A stretch of 64,000 nucleotides of DNA from Phytopythium helicoides (Eukaryota; Oomycota; Peronosporomycetes; Pythiales; Pythiaceae). Under the pieces are notes generated by a model, which ran no database searches, had not been told where the DNA came from, and saw only the letters and a list, made by a program, of their open reading frames with translations. A program made the position numbers and the translations under genes. The stretch covers positions 434,001 to 498,000 of the forward strand of contig JANFNE010000013.1 of the NCBI GenBank assembly GCA_024867545.1, in the 5' to 3' direction. The number at the start of each line of letters is the position of its first letter. The stretch's first letter is position 1. Of the stretch, positions 11,014 to 23,937 are shown one piece after another.

Positions 11014-11584
11014 TTTGTTTTGCGTTCTTTTGCGTTCTTTTGCATTGACTCGCGTTCTTTTGCTTTGCTTTGCTTTTCCTTGCCTTGCCTTGGGTCGAGG
11101 TATATATGTTATCGCATTCAATTGCAGTACACTGCTTGGAATCGCTCGTTCGCTTGCTTGCTCGCGGCGTTCGCATTTGTGTTTGTATTTGTGTTTGTAT
11201 TTGTGTTTGTATTTGTGTGTGCATTTGTGTGTGCATTTGTGTGTGCATTTGTGTGTGCATTTGTGTTTACATTTGCGTTTACGTTTGTGATGGTTGATGC
11301 ACACAAGTGAATTTCGTGTGTAGTCGGTCTGTTTCGTATATATTTCGCAGTGAGTATTCTAATCGTAAAGCATTTCGTACGAAATATGTCATATTGGTTC
11401 GGGATGTTGGTCTGTGTATAGGTTGACCGTTTTTGTTTGTTTTTCAGTGTATGGTGTTTGTATTTGTTGTTGTCTGTTTGTCTGTTTGTCTTTTTCGTTT
11501 CCTTGCGTGTGTGTGTGTGTGTGTGTGTGTTTGTTTGTGGTTAGGGGAGAGCGCGACATGTGTTTTTGGTTTGATCACTTTTGT

Positions 11585-11656
11585 GGCCTTGTGGTCTAGT
11601 GGTATGATTCTCGCTTTGGGTGCGAGAGGTCCCGGTTTCGATCACCGGCAGGGCCC
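11585..11656 (+). tRNA. tRNA-Pro(UGG), copy 5 of 49
   Basis: Identical to copy 1. Spacer 3a+4b; next copy 651 bp downstream. Confidence 0.93.
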
Positions 11657-12146
11657 TTTGTTTTGCGTTCTTTTGCGTTCTTTTGCATTGACTCGCGTTC
11701 TTTTGCTTTGCTTTGCTTTTCCTTGCCTTGCCTTGGGTCGAGGTATATATGTTATCGCATTCAATTGCAGTACACTGCTTGGAATCGCTCGTTCGCTTGC
11801 TTGCTCGCGGCGTTCGCATTTGTGTTTGTATTTGTGTTTGTATTTGTGTTTGTATTTGTGTGTGCATTTGTGTGTGCATTTGTGTGTGCATTTGTGTGTG
11901 CATTTGTGTTTACATTTGCGTTTACGTTTGTGATGGTTGATGCACACAAGTGAATTTCGTGTGTAGTCGGTCTGTTTCGTATATATTTCGCAGTGAGTAT
12001 TCTAATCGTAAAGCATTTCGTACGAAATATGTCATATTGGTTCGGGATGTTGGTCTGTGTATAGGTTGACCGTTTTTGTTTGTTTTTCAGTGTATGGTGT
12101 TTGTATTTGTTGTTGTCTGTTTGTCTGTTTGTCTTTTTCGTTTCCT

Positions 12147-12184
<38 letters not shown>

Positions 12185-12235
12185 TTTGTGGTTAGGGGAG
12201 AGCGCGACATGTGTTTTTGGTTTGATCACTTTTGT

Positions 12236-12307
12236 GGCCTTGTGGTCTAGTGGTATGATTCTCGCTTTGGGTGCGAGAGGTCCCGGTTTCGATCACCGGC
12301 AGGGCCC
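12236..12307 (+). tRNA. tRNA-Pro(UGG), copy 6 of 49
   Basis: Identical to copy 1. Spacer 3a+4b; next copy 653 bp downstream. Confidence 0.93.
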
Positions 12308-12797
12308 TTTGTTTTGCGTTCTTTTGCGTTCTTTTGCATTGACTCGCGTTCTTTTGCTTTGCTTTGCTTTTCCTTGCCTTGCCTTGGGTCGAGGTATATA
12401 TGTTATCGCATTCAATTGCAGTACACTGCTTGGAATCGCTCGTTCGCTTGCTTGCTCGCGGCGTTCGCATTTGTGTTTGTATTTGTGTTTGTATTTGTGT
12501 TTGTATTTGTGTGTGCATTTGTGTGTGCATTTGTGTGTGCATTTGTGTGTGCATTTGTGTTTACATTTGCGTTTACGTTTGTGATGGTTGATGCACACAA
12601 GTGAATTTCGTGTGTAGTCGGTCTGTTTCGTATATATTTCGCAGTGAGTATTCTAATCGTAAAGCATTTCGTACGAAATATGTCATATTGGTTCGGGATG
12701 TTGGTCTGTGTATAGGTTGACCGTTTTTGTTTGTTTTTCAGTGTATGGTGTTTGTATTTGTTGTTGTCTGTTTGTCTGTTTGTCTTTTTCGTTTCCT

Positions 12798-12837
<40 letters not shown>

Positions 12838-12888
12838 TTTGTGGTTAGGGGAGAGCGCGACATGTGTTTTTGGTTTGATCACTTTTGT

Positions 12889-12960
12889 GGCCTTGTGGTC
12901 TAGTGGTATGATTCTCGCTTTGGGTGCGAGAGGTCCCGGTTTCGATCACCGGCAGGGCCC
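12889..12960 (+). tRNA. tRNA-Pro(UGG), copy 7 of 49
   Basis: Identical to copy 1. Spacer 3a+4b; next copy 643 bp downstream. Confidence 0.93.
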
Positions 12961-13531
12961 TTTGTTTTGCGTTCTTTTGCGTTCTTTTGCATTGACTCGC
13001 GTTCTTTTGCTTTGCTTTGCTTTTCCTTGCCTTGCCTTGGGTCGAGGTATATATGTTATCGCATTCAATTGCAGTACACTGCTTGGAATCGCTCGTTCGC
13101 TTGCTTGCTCGCGGCGTTCGCATTTGTGTTTGTATTTGTGTTTGTATTTGTGTTTGTATTTGTGTGTGCATTTGTGTGTGCATTTGTGTGTGCATTTGTG
13201 TGTGCATTTGTGTTTACATTTGCGTTTACGTTTGTGATGGTTGATGCACACAAGTGAATTTCGTGTGTAGTCGGTCTGTTTCGTATATATTTCGCAGTGA
13301 GTATTCTAATCGTAAAGCATTTCGTACGAAATATGTCATATTGGTTCGGGATGTTGGTCTGTGTATAGGTTGACCGTTTTTGTTTGTTTTTCAGTGTATG
13401 GTGTTTGTATTTGTTGTTGTCTGTTTGTCTGTTTGTCTTTTTCGTTTCCTTGCGTGTGTGTGTGTGTGTGTGTGTGTTTGTTTGTGGTTAGGGGAGAGCG
13501 CGACATGTGTTTTTGGTTTGATCACTTTTGT

Positions 13532-13603
13532 GGCCTTGTGGTCTAGTGGTATGATTCTCGCTTTGGGTGCGAGAGGTCCCGGTTTCGATCACCGGCAGGG
13601 CCC
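13532..13603 (+). tRNA. tRNA-Pro(UGG), copy 8 of 49
   Basis: Identical to copy 1. Spacer 3a+4b; next copy 643 bp downstream. Confidence 0.93.
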
Positions 13604-14174
13604 TTTGTTTTGCGTTCTTTTGCGTTCTTTTGCATTGACTCGCGTTCTTTTGCTTTGCTTTGCTTTTCCTTGCCTTGCCTTGGGTCGAGGTATATATGTT
13701 ATCGCATTCAATTGCAGTACACTGCTTGGAATCGCTCGTTCGCTTGCTTGCTCGCGGCGTTCGCATTTGTGTTTGTATTTGTGTTTGTATTTGTGTTTGT
13801 ATTTGTGTGTGCATTTGTGTGTGCATTTGTGTGTGCATTTGTGTGTGCATTTGTGTTTACATTTGCGTTTACGTTTGTGATGGTTGATGCACACAAGTGA
13901 ATTTCGTGTGTAGTCGGTCTGTTTCGTATATATTTCGCAGTGAGTATTCTAATCGTAAAGCATTTCGTACGAAATATGTCATATTGGTTCGGGATGTTGG
14001 TCTGTGTATAGGTTGACCGTTTTTGTTTGTTTTTCAGTGTATGGTGTTTGTATTTGTTGTTGTCTGTTTGTCTGTTTGTCTTTTTCGTTTCCTTGCGTGT
14101 GTGTGTGTGTGTGTGTGTGTTTGTTTGTGGTTAGGGGAGAGCGCGACATGTGTTTTTGGTTTGATCACTTTTGT

Positions 14175-14246
14175 GGCCTTGTGGTCTAGTGGTATGATTC
14201 TCGCTTTGGGTGCGAGAGGTCCCGGTTTCGATCACCGGCAGGGCCC
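14175..14246 (+). tRNA. tRNA-Pro(UGG), copy 9 of 49
   Basis: Identical to copy 1. Spacer 3a+4b; next copy 643 bp downstream. Units 7, 8 and 9 have the same length. Confidence 0.93.
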
Positions 14247-14817
14247 TTTGTTTTGCGTTCTTTTGCGTTCTTTTGCATTGACTCGCGTTCTTTTGCTTTG
14301 CTTTGCTTTTCCTTGCCTTGCCTTGGGTCGAGGTATATATGTTATCGCATTCAATTGCAGTACACTGCTTGGAATCGCTCGTTCGCTTGCTTGCTCGCGG
14401 CGTTCGCATTTGTGTTTGTATTTGTGTTTGTATTTGTGTTTGTATTTGTGTGTGCATTTGTGTGTGCATTTGTGTGTGCATTTGTGTGTGCATTTGTGTT
14501 TACATTTGCGTTTACGTTTGTGATGGTTGATGCACACAAGTGAATTTCGTGTGTAGTCGGTCTGTTTCGTATATATTTCGCAGTGAGTATTCTAATCGTA
14601 AAGCATTTCGTACGAAATATGTCATATTGGTTCGGGATGTTGGTCTGTGTATAGGTTGACCGTTTTTGTTTGTTTTTCAGTGTATGGTGTTTGTATTTGT
14701 TGTTGTCTGTTTGTCTGTTTGTCTTTTTCGTTTCCTTGCGTGTGTGTGTGTGTGTGTGTGTGTTTGTTTGTGGTTAGGGGAGAGCGCGACATGTGTTTTT
14801 GGTTTGATCACTTTTGT

Positions 14818-14889
14818 GGCCTTGTGGTCTAGTGGTATGATTCTCGCTTTGGGTGCGAGAGGTCCCGGTTTCGATCACCGGCAGGGCCC
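14818..14889 (+). tRNA. tRNA-Pro(UGG), copy 10 of 49
   Basis: Identical to copy 1. Spacer 3a+3b (one block short); next copy 637 bp downstream. Confidence 0.93.
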
Positions 14890-15367
14890 TTTGTTTTGCG
14901 TTCTTTTGCGTTCTTTTGCATTGACTCGCGTTCTTTTGCTTTGCTTTGCTTTTCCTTGCCTTGCCTTGGGTCGAGGTATATATGTTATCGCATTCAATTG
15001 CAGTACACTGCTTGGAATCGCTCGTTCGCTTGCTTGCTCGCGGCGTTCGCATTTGTGTTTGTATTTGTGTTTGTATTTGTGTTTGTATTTGTGTGTGCAT
15101 TTGTGTGTGCATTTGTGTGTGCATTTGTGTTTACATTTGCGTTTACGTTTGTGATGGTTGATGCACACAAGTGAATTTCGTGTGTAGTCGGTCTGTTTCG
15201 TATATATTTCGCAGTGAGTATTCTAATCGTAAAGCATTTCGTACGAAATATGTCATATTGGTTCGGGATGTTGGTCTGTGTATAGGTTGACCGTTTTTGT
15301 TTGTTTTTCAGTGTATGGTGTTTGTATTTGTTGTTGTCTGTTTGTCTGTTTGTCTTTTTCGTTTCCT

Positions 15368-15403
<36 letters not shown>

Positions 15404-15454
15404 TTTGTGGTTAGGGGAGAGCGCGACATGTGTTTTTGGTTTGATCACTTTTGT

Positions 15455-15526
15455 GGCCTTGTGGTCTAGTGGTATGATTCTCGCTTTGGGTGCGAGAGGT
15501 CCCGGTTTCGATCACCGGCAGGGCCC
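15455..15526 (+). tRNA. tRNA-Pro(UGG), copy 11 of 49
   Basis: Identical to copy 1. Spacer 4a+3b; next copy 651 bp downstream. Confidence 0.93.
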
Positions 15527-16016
15527 TTTGTTTTGCGTTCTTTTGCGTTCTTTTGCATTGACTCGCGTTCTTTTGCTTTGCTTTGCTTTTCCTTGCCTTG
15601 CCTTGGGTCGAGGTATATATGTTATCGCATTCAATTGCAGTACACTGCTTGGAATCGCTCGTTCGCTTGCTTGCTCGCGGCGTTCGCATTTGTGTTTGTA
15701 TTTGTGTTTGTATTTGTGTTTGTATTTGTGTTTGTATTTGTGTGTGCATTTGTGTGTGCATTTGTGTGTGCATTTGTGTTTACATTTGCGTTTACGTTTG
15801 TGATGGTTGATGCACACAAGTGAATTTCGTGTGTAGTCGGTCTGTTTCGTATATATTTCGCAGTGAGTATTCTAATCGTAAAGCATTTCGTACGAAATAT
15901 GTCATATTGGTTCGGGATGTTGGTCTGTGTATAGGTTGACCGTTTTTGTTTGTTTTTCAGTGTATGGTGTTTGTATTTGTTGTTGTCTGTTTGTCTGTTT
16001 GTCTTTTTCGTTTCCT

Positions 16017-16054
<38 letters not shown>

Positions 16055-16105
16055 TTTGTGGTTAGGGGAGAGCGCGACATGTGTTTTTGGTTTGATCACT
16101 TTTGT

Positions 16106-16177
16106 GGCCTTGTGGTCTAGTGGTATGATTCTCGCTTTGGGTGCGAGAGGTCCCGGTTTCGATCACCGGCAGGGCCC
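16106..16177 (+). tRNA. tRNA-Pro(UGG), copy 12 of 49
   Basis: Identical to copy 1. Spacer 3a+4b; next copy 649 bp downstream. Confidence 0.93.
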
Positions 16178-16667
16178 TTTGTTTTGCGTTCTTTTGCGTT
16201 CTTTTGCATTGACTCGCGTTCTTTTGCTTTGCTTTGCTTTTCCTTGCCTTGCCTTGGGTCGAGGTATATATGTTATCGCATTCAATTGCAGTACACTGCT
16301 TGGAATCGCTCGTTCGCTTGCTTGCTCGCGGCGTTCGCATTTGTGTTTGTATTTGTGTTTGTATTTGTGTTTGTATTTGTGTGTGCATTTGTGTGTGCAT
16401 TTGTGTGTGCATTTGTGTGTGCATTTGTGTTTACATTTGCGTTTACGTTTGTGATGGTTGATGCACACAAGTGAATTTCGTGTGTAGTCGGTCTGTTTCG
16501 TATATATTTCGCAGTGAGTATTCTAATCGTAAAGCATTTCGTACGAAATATGTCATATTGGTTCGGGATGTTGGTCTGTGTATAGGTTGACCGTTTTTGT
16601 TTGTTTTTCAGTGTATGGTGTTTGTATTTGTTGTTGTCTGTTTGTCTGTTTGTCTTTTTCGTTTCCT

Positions 16668-16703
<36 letters not shown>

Positions 16704-16754
16704 TTTGTGGTTAGGGGAGAGCGCGACATGTGTTTTTGGTTTGATCACTTTTGT

Positions 16755-16826
16755 GGCCTTGTGGTCTAGTGGTATGATTCTCGCTTTGGGTGCGAGAGGT
16801 CCCGGTTTCGATCACCGGCAGGGCCC
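16755..16826 (+). tRNA. tRNA-Pro(UGG), copy 13 of 49
   Basis: Identical to copy 1. Spacer 3a+3b; next copy 637 bp downstream. Confidence 0.93.
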
Positions 16827-17391
16827 TTTGTTTTGCGTTCTTTTGCGTTCTTTTGCATTGACTCGCGTTCTTTTGCTTTGCTTTGCTTTTCCTTGCCTTG
16901 CCTTGGGTCGAGGTATATATGTTATCGCATTCAATTGCAGTACACTGCTTGGAATCGCTCGTTCGCTTGCTTGCTCGCGGCGTTCGCATTTGTGTTTGTA
17001 TTTGTGTTTGTATTTGTGTTTGTATTTGTGTGTGCATTTGTGTGTGCATTTGTGTGTGCATTTGTGTTTACATTTGCGTTTACGTTTGTGATGGTTGATG
17101 CACACAAGTGAATTTCGTGTGTAGTCGGTCTGTTTCGTATATATTTCGCAGTGAGTATTCTAATCGTAAAGCATTTCGTACGAAATATGTCATATTGGTT
17201 CGGGATGTTGGTCTGTGTATAGGTTGACCGTTTTTGTTTGTTTTTCAGTGTATGGTGTTTGTATTTGTTGTTGTCTGTTTGTCTGTTTGTCTTTTTCGTT
17301 TCCTTGCGTGTGTGTGTGTGTGTGTGTGTTTGTTTGTTTGTTTGTGGTTAGGGGAGAGCGCGACATGTGTTTTTGGTTTGATCACTTTTGT

Positions 17392-17463
17392 GGCCTTGTG
17401 GTCTAGTGGTATGATTCTCGCTTTGGGTGCGAGAGGTCCCGGTTTCGATCACCGGCAGGGCCC
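17392..17463 (+). tRNA. tRNA-Pro(UGG), copy 14 of 49
   Basis: Identical to copy 1. The GT tract before it ends in extra GTTT blocks. Spacer 4a+3b; next copy 643 bp downstream. Confidence 0.93.
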
Positions 17464-17953
17464 TTTGTTTTGCGTTCTTTTGCGTTCTTTTGCATTGACT
17501 CGCGTTCTTTTGCTTTGCTTTGCTTTTCCTTGCCTTGCCTTGGGTCGAGGTATATATGTTATCGCATTCAATTGCAGTACACTGCTTGGAATCGCTCGTT
17601 CGCTTGCTTGCTCGCGGCGTTCGCATTTGTGTTTGTATTTGTGTTTGTATTTGTGTTTGTATTTGTGTTTGTATTTGTGTGTGCATTTGTGTGTGCATTT
17701 GTGTGTGCATTTGTGTTTACATTTGCGTTTACGTTTGTGATGGTTGATGCACACAAGTGAATTTCGTGTGTAGTCGGTCTGTTTCGTATATATTTCGCAG
17801 TGAGTATTCTAATCGTAAAGCATTTCGTACGAAATATGTCATATTGGTTCGGGATGTTGGTCTGTGTATAGGTTGACCGTTTTTGTTTGTTTTTCAGTGT
17901 ATGGTGTTTGTATTTGTTGTTGTCTGTTTGTCTGTTTGTCTTTTTCGTTTCCT

Positions 17954-17987
<34 letters not shown>

Positions 17988-18034
17988 TGGTTAGGGGAGA
18001 GCGCGACATGTGTTTTTGGTTTGATCACTTTTGT

Positions 18035-18106
18035 GGCCTTGTGGTCTAGTGGTATGATTCTCGCTTTGGGTGCGAGAGGTCCCGGTTTCGATCACCGGCA
18101 GGGCCC
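18035..18106 (+). tRNA. tRNA-Pro(UGG), copy 15 of 49
   Basis: Identical to copy 1. The tract before it has lost one GTTT block. Spacer 3a+4b; next copy 647 bp downstream. Confidence 0.93.
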
Positions 18107-18596
18107 TTTGTTTTGCGTTCTTTTGCGTTCTTTTGCATTGACTCGCGTTCTTTTGCTTTGCTTTGCTTTTCCTTGCCTTGCCTTGGGTCGAGGTATATAT
18201 GTTATCGCATTCAATTGCAGTACACTGCTTGGAATCGCTCGTTCGCTTGCTTGCTCGCGGCGTTCGCATTTGTGTTTGTATTTGTGTTTGTATTTGTGTT
18301 TGTATTTGTGTGTGCATTTGTGTGTGCATTTGTGTGTGCATTTGTGTGTGCATTTGTGTTTACATTTGCGTTTACGTTTGTGATGGTTGATGCACACAAG
18401 TGAATTTCGTGTGTAGTCGGTCTGTTTCGTATATATTTCGCAGTGAGTATTCTAATCGTAAAGCATTTCGTACGAAATATGTCATATTGGTTCGGGATGT
18501 TGGTCTGTGTATAGGTTGACCGTTTTTGTTTGTTTTTCAGTGTATGGTGTTTGTATTTGTTGTTGTCTGTTTGTCTGTTTGTCTTTTTCGTTTCCT

Positions 18597-18630
<34 letters not shown>

Positions 18631-18681
18631 TTTGTGGTTAGGGGAGAGCGCGACATGTGTTTTTGGTTTGATCACTTTTGT

Positions 18682-18753
18682 GGCCTTGTGGTCTAGTGGT
18701 ATGATTCTCGCTTTGGGTGCGAGAGGTCCCGGTTTCGATCACCGGCAGGGCCC
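18682..18753 (+). tRNA. tRNA-Pro(UGG), copy 16 of 49
   Basis: Identical to copy 1. Spacer 4a+3b; next copy 647 bp downstream. Confidence 0.93.
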
Positions 18754-19243
18754 TTTGTTTTGCGTTCTTTTGCGTTCTTTTGCATTGACTCGCGTTCTTT
18801 TGCTTTGCTTTGCTTTTCCTTGCCTTGCCTTGGGTCGAGGTATATATGTTATCGCATTCAATTGCAGTACACTGCTTGGAATCGCTCGTTCGCTTGCTTG
18901 CTCGCGGCGTTCGCATTTGTGTTTGTATTTGTGTTTGTATTTGTGTTTGTATTTGTGTTTGTATTTGTGTGTGCATTTGTGTGTGCATTTGTGTGTGCAT
19001 TTGTGTTTACATTTGCGTTTACGTTTGTGATGGTTGATGCACACAAGTGAATTTCGTGTGTAGTCGGTCTGTTTCGTATATATTTCGCAGTGAGTATTCT
19101 AATCGTAAAGCATTTCGTACGAAATATGTCATATTGGTTCGGGATGTTGGTCTGTGTATAGGTTGACCGTTTTTGTTTGTTTTTCAGTGTATGGTGTTTG
19201 TATTTGTTGTTGTCTGTTTGTCTGTTTGTCTTTTTCGTTTCCT

Positions 19244-19277
<34 letters not shown>

Positions 19278-19328
19278 TTTGTGGTTAGGGGAGAGCGCGA
19301 CATGTGTTTTTGGTTTGATCACTTTTGT

Positions 19329-19400
19329 GGCCTTGTGGTCTAGTGGTATGATTCTCGCTTTGGGTGCGAGAGGTCCCGGTTTCGATCACCGGCAGGGCCC
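19329..19400 (+). tRNA. tRNA-Pro(UGG), copy 17 of 49
   Basis: Identical to copy 1. Spacer 4a+3b, the same length and type as unit 16; next copy 647 bp downstream. Confidence 0.93.
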
Positions 19401-19890
19401 TTTGTTTTGCGTTCTTTTGCGTTCTTTTGCATTGACTCGCGTTCTTTTGCTTTGCTTTGCTTTTCCTTGCCTTGCCTTGGGTCGAGGTATATATGTTATC
19501 GCATTCAATTGCAGTACACTGCTTGGAATCGCTCGTTCGCTTGCTTGCTCGCGGCGTTCGCATTTGTGTTTGTATTTGTGTTTGTATTTGTGTTTGTATT
19601 TGTGTTTGTATTTGTGTGTGCATTTGTGTGTGCATTTGTGTGTGCATTTGTGTTTACATTTGCGTTTACGTTTGTGATGGTTGATGCACACAAGTGAATT
19701 TCGTGTGTAGTCGGTCTGTTTCGTATATATTTCGCAGTGAGTATTCTAATCGTAAAGCATTTCGTACGAAATATGTCATATTGGTTCGGGATGTTGGTCT
19801 GTGTATAGGTTGACCGTTTTTGTTTGTTTTTCAGTGTATGGTGTTTGTATTTGTTGTTGTCTGTTTGTCTGTTTGTCTTTTTCGTTTCCT

Positions 19891-19924
<34 letters not shown>

Positions 19925-19975
19925 TTTGTGGTTAGGGGAGAGCGCGACATGTGTTTTTGGTTTGATCACTTTTGT

Positions 19976-20047
19976 GGCCTTGTGGTCTAGTGGTATGATT
20001 CTCGCTTTGGGTGCGAGAGGTCCCGGTTTCGATCACCGGCAGGGCCC
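19976..20047 (+). tRNA. tRNA-Pro(UGG), copy 18 of 49
   Basis: Identical to copy 1. Spacer 3a+4b; next copy 645 bp downstream. Confidence 0.93.
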
Positions 20048-20620
20048 TTTGTTTTGCGTTCTTTTGCGTTCTTTTGCATTGACTCGCGTTCTTTTGCTTT
20101 GCTTTGCTTTTCCTTGCCTTGCCTTGGGTCGAGGTATATATGTTATCGCATTCAATTGCAGTACACTGCTTGGAATCGCTCGTTCGCTTGCTTGCTCGCG
20201 GCGTTCGCATTTGTGTTTGTATTTGTGTTTGTATTTGTGTTTGTATTTGTGTGTGCATTTGTGTGTGCATTTGTGTGTGCATTTGTGTGTGCATTTGTGT
20301 TTACATTTGCGTTTACGTTTGTGATGGTTGATGCACACAAGTGAATTTCGTGTGTAGTCGGTCTGTTTCGTATATATTTCGCAGTGAGTATTCTAATCGT
20401 AAAGCATTTCGTACGAAATATGTCATATTGGTTCGGGATGTTGGTCTGTGTATAGGTTGACCGTTTTTGTTTGTTTTTCAGTGTATGGTGTTTGTATTTG
20501 TTGTTGTCTGTTTGTCTGTTTGTCTTTTTCGTTTCCTTGCGTGTGTGTGTGTGTGTGTGTGTGTGTTTGTTTGTGGTTAGGGGAGAGCGCGACATGTGTT
20601 TTTGGTTTGATCACTTTTGT

Positions 20621-20692
20621 GGCCTTGTGGTCTAGTGGTATGATTCTCGCTTTGGGTGCGAGAGGTCCCGGTTTCGATCACCGGCAGGGCCC
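20621..20692 (+). tRNA. tRNA-Pro(UGG), copy 19 of 49
   Basis: Identical to copy 1. Spacer 2a+5b, first of three adjacent units of this type; next copy 647 bp downstream. Confidence 0.93.
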
Positions 20693-21182
20693 TTTGTTTT
20701 GCGTTCTTTTGCGTTCTTTTGCATTGACTCGCGTTCTTTTGCTTTGCTTTGCTTTTCCTTGCCTTGCCTTGGGTCGAGGTATATATGTTATCGCATTCAA
20801 TTGCAGTACACTGCTTGGAATCGCTCGTTCGCTTGCTTGCTCGCGGCGTTCGCATTTGTGTTTGTATTTGTGTTTGTATTTGTGTGTGCATTTGTGTGTG
20901 CATTTGTGTGTGCATTTGTGTGTGCATTTGTGTGTGCATTTGTGTTTACATTTGCGTTTACGTTTGTGATGGTTGATGCACACAAGTGAATTTCGTGTGT
21001 AGTCGGTCTGTTTCGTATATATTTCGCAGTGAGTATTCTAATCGTAAAGCATTTCGTACGAAATATGTCATATTGGTTCGGGATGTTGGTCTGTGTATAG
21101 GTTGACCGTTTTTGTTTGTTTTTCAGTGTATGGTGTTTGTATTTGTTGTTGTCTGTTTGTCTGTTTGTCTTTTTCGTTTCCT

Positions 21183-21216
<34 letters not shown>

Positions 21217-21267
21217 TTTGTGGTTAGGGGAGAGCGCGACATGTGTTTTTGGTTTGATCACTTTTGT

Positions 21268-21339
21268 GGCCTTGTGGTCTAGTGGTATGATTCTCGCTTT
21301 GGGTGCGAGAGGTCCCGGTTTCGATCACCGGCAGGGCCC
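21268..21339 (+). tRNA. tRNA-Pro(UGG), copy 20 of 49
   Basis: Identical to copy 1. Spacer 2a+5b; next copy 649 bp downstream. Confidence 0.93.
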
Positions 21340-21829
21340 TTTGTTTTGCGTTCTTTTGCGTTCTTTTGCATTGACTCGCGTTCTTTTGCTTTGCTTTGCT
21401 TTTCCTTGCCTTGCCTTGGGTCGAGGTATATATGTTATCGCATTCAATTGCAGTACACTGCTTGGAATCGCTCGTTCGCTTGCTTGCTCGCGGCGTTCGC
21501 ATTTGTGTTTGTATTTGTGTTTGTATTTGTGTGTGCATTTGTGTGTGCATTTGTGTGTGCATTTGTGTGTGCATTTGTGTGTGCATTTGTGTTTACATTT
21601 GCGTTTACGTTTGTGATGGTTGATGCACACAAGTGAATTTCGTGTGTAGTCGGTCTGTTTCGTATATATTTCGCAGTGAGTATTCTAATCGTAAAGCATT
21701 TCGTACGAAATATGTCATATTGGTTCGGGATGTTGGTCTGTGTATAGGTTGACCGTTTTTGTTTGTTTTTCAGTGTATGGTGTTTGTATTTGTTGTTGTC
21801 TGTTTGTCTGTTTGTCTTTTTCGTTTCCT

Positions 21830-21865
<36 letters not shown>

Positions 21866-21916
21866 TTTGTGGTTAGGGGAGAGCGCGACATGTGTTTTTG
21901 GTTTGATCACTTTTGT

Positions 21917-21988
21917 GGCCTTGTGGTCTAGTGGTATGATTCTCGCTTTGGGTGCGAGAGGTCCCGGTTTCGATCACCGGCAGGGCCC
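21917..21988 (+). tRNA. tRNA-Pro(UGG), copy 21 of 49
   Basis: Identical to copy 1. Spacer 2a+5b; next copy 649 bp downstream. Confidence 0.93.
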
Positions 21989-22478
21989 TTTGTTTTGCGT
22001 TCTTTTGCGTTCTTTTGCATTGACTCGCGTTCTTTTGCTTTGCTTTGCTTTTCCTTGCCTTGCCTTGGGTCGAGGTATATATGTTATCGCATTCAATTGC
22101 AGTACACTGCTTGGAATCGCTCGTTCGCTTGCTTGCTCGCGGCGTTCGCATTTGTGTTTGTATTTGTGTTTGTATTTGTGTGTGCATTTGTGTGTGCATT
22201 TGTGTGTGCATTTGTGTGTGCATTTGTGTGTGCATTTGTGTTTACATTTGCGTTTACGTTTGTGATGGTTGATGCACACAAGTGAATTTCGTGTGTAGTC
22301 GGTCTGTTTCGTATATATTTCGCAGTGAGTATTCTAATCGTAAAGCATTTCGTACGAAATATGTCATATTGGTTCGGGATGTTGGTCTGTGTATAGGTTG
22401 ACCGTTTTTGTTTGTTTTTCAGTGTATGGTGTTTGTATTTGTTGTTGTCTGTTTGTCTGTTTGTCTTTTTCGTTTCCT

Positions 22479-22514
<36 letters not shown>

Positions 22515-22565
22515 TTTGTGGTTAGGGGAGAGCGCGACATGTGTTTTTGGTTTGATCACTTTTGT

Positions 22566-22637
22566 GGCCTTGTGGTCTAGTGGTATGATTCTCGCTTTGG
22601 GTGCGAGAGGTCCCGGTTTCGATCACCGGCAGGGCCC
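22566..22637 (+). tRNA. tRNA-Pro(UGG), copy 22 of 49
   Basis: Identical to copy 1. Spacer 3a+4b; next copy 649 bp downstream. Confidence 0.93.
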
Positions 22638-23127
22638 TTTGTTTTGCGTTCTTTTGCGTTCTTTTGCATTGACTCGCGTTCTTTTGCTTTGCTTTGCTTT
22701 TCCTTGCCTTGCCTTGGGTCGAGGTATATATGTTATCGCATTCAATTGCAGTACACTGCTTGGAATCGCTCGTTCGCTTGCTTGCTCGCGGCGTTCGCAT
22801 TTGTGTTTGTATTTGTGTTTGTATTTGTGTTTGTATTTGTGTGTGCATTTGTGTGTGCATTTGTGTGTGCATTTGTGTGTGCATTTGTGTTTACATTTGC
22901 GTTTACGTTTGTGATGGTTGATGCACACAAGTGAATTTCGTGTGTAGTCGGTCTGTTTCGTATATATTTCGCAGTGAGTATTCTAATCGTAAAGCATTTC
23001 GTACGAAATATGTCATATTGGTTCGGGATGTTGGTCTGTGTATAGGTTGACCGTTTTTGTTTGTTTTTCAGTGTATGGTGTTTGTATTTGTTGTTGTCTG
23101 TTTGTCTGTTTGTCTTTTTCGTTTCCT

Positions 23128-23163
<36 letters not shown>

Positions 23164-23214
23164 TTTGTGGTTAGGGGAGAGCGCGACATGTGTTTTTGGT
23201 TTGATCACTTTTGT

Positions 23215-23286
23215 GGCCTTGTGGTCTAGTGGTATGATTCTCGCTTTGGGTGCGAGAGGTCCCGGTTTCGATCACCGGCAGGGCCC
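23215..23286 (+). tRNA. tRNA-Pro(UGG), copy 23 of 49
   Basis: Identical to copy 1. Spacer 3a+4b; next copy 651 bp downstream. Confidence 0.93.
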
Positions 23287-23776
23287 TTTGTTTTGCGTTC
23301 TTTTGCGTTCTTTTGCATTGACTCGCGTTCTTTTGCTTTGCTTTGCTTTTCCTTGCCTTGCCTTGGGTCGAGGTATATATGTTATCGCATTCAATTGCAG
23401 TACACTGCTTGGAATCGCTCGTTCGCTTGCTTGCTCGCGGCGTTCGCATTTGTGTTTGTATTTGTGTTTGTATTTGTGTTTGTATTTGTGTGTGCATTTG
23501 TGTGTGCATTTGTGTGTGCATTTGTGTGTGCATTTGTGTTTACATTTGCGTTTACGTTTGTGATGGTTGATGCACACAAGTGAATTTCGTGTGTAGTCGG
23601 TCTGTTTCGTATATATTTCGCAGTGAGTATTCTAATCGTAAAGCATTTCGTACGAAATATGTCATATTGGTTCGGGATGTTGGTCTGTGTATAGGTTGAC
23701 CGTTTTTGTTTGTTTTTCAGTGTATGGTGTTTGTATTTGTTGTTGTCTGTTTGTCTGTTTGTCTTTTTCGTTTCCT

Positions 23777-23814
<38 letters not shown>

Positions 23815-23865
23815 TTTGTGGTTAGGGGAGAGCGCGACATGTGTTTTTGGTTTGATCACTTTTGT

Positions 23866-23937
23866 GGCCTTGTGGTCTAGTGGTATGATTCTCGCTTTGG
23901 GTGCGAGAGGTCCCGGTTTCGATCACCGGCAGGGCCC
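23866..23937 (+). tRNA. tRNA-Pro(UGG), copy 24 of 49
   Basis: Identical to copy 1. Spacer 3a+4b; next copy 647 bp downstream. Confidence 0.93.
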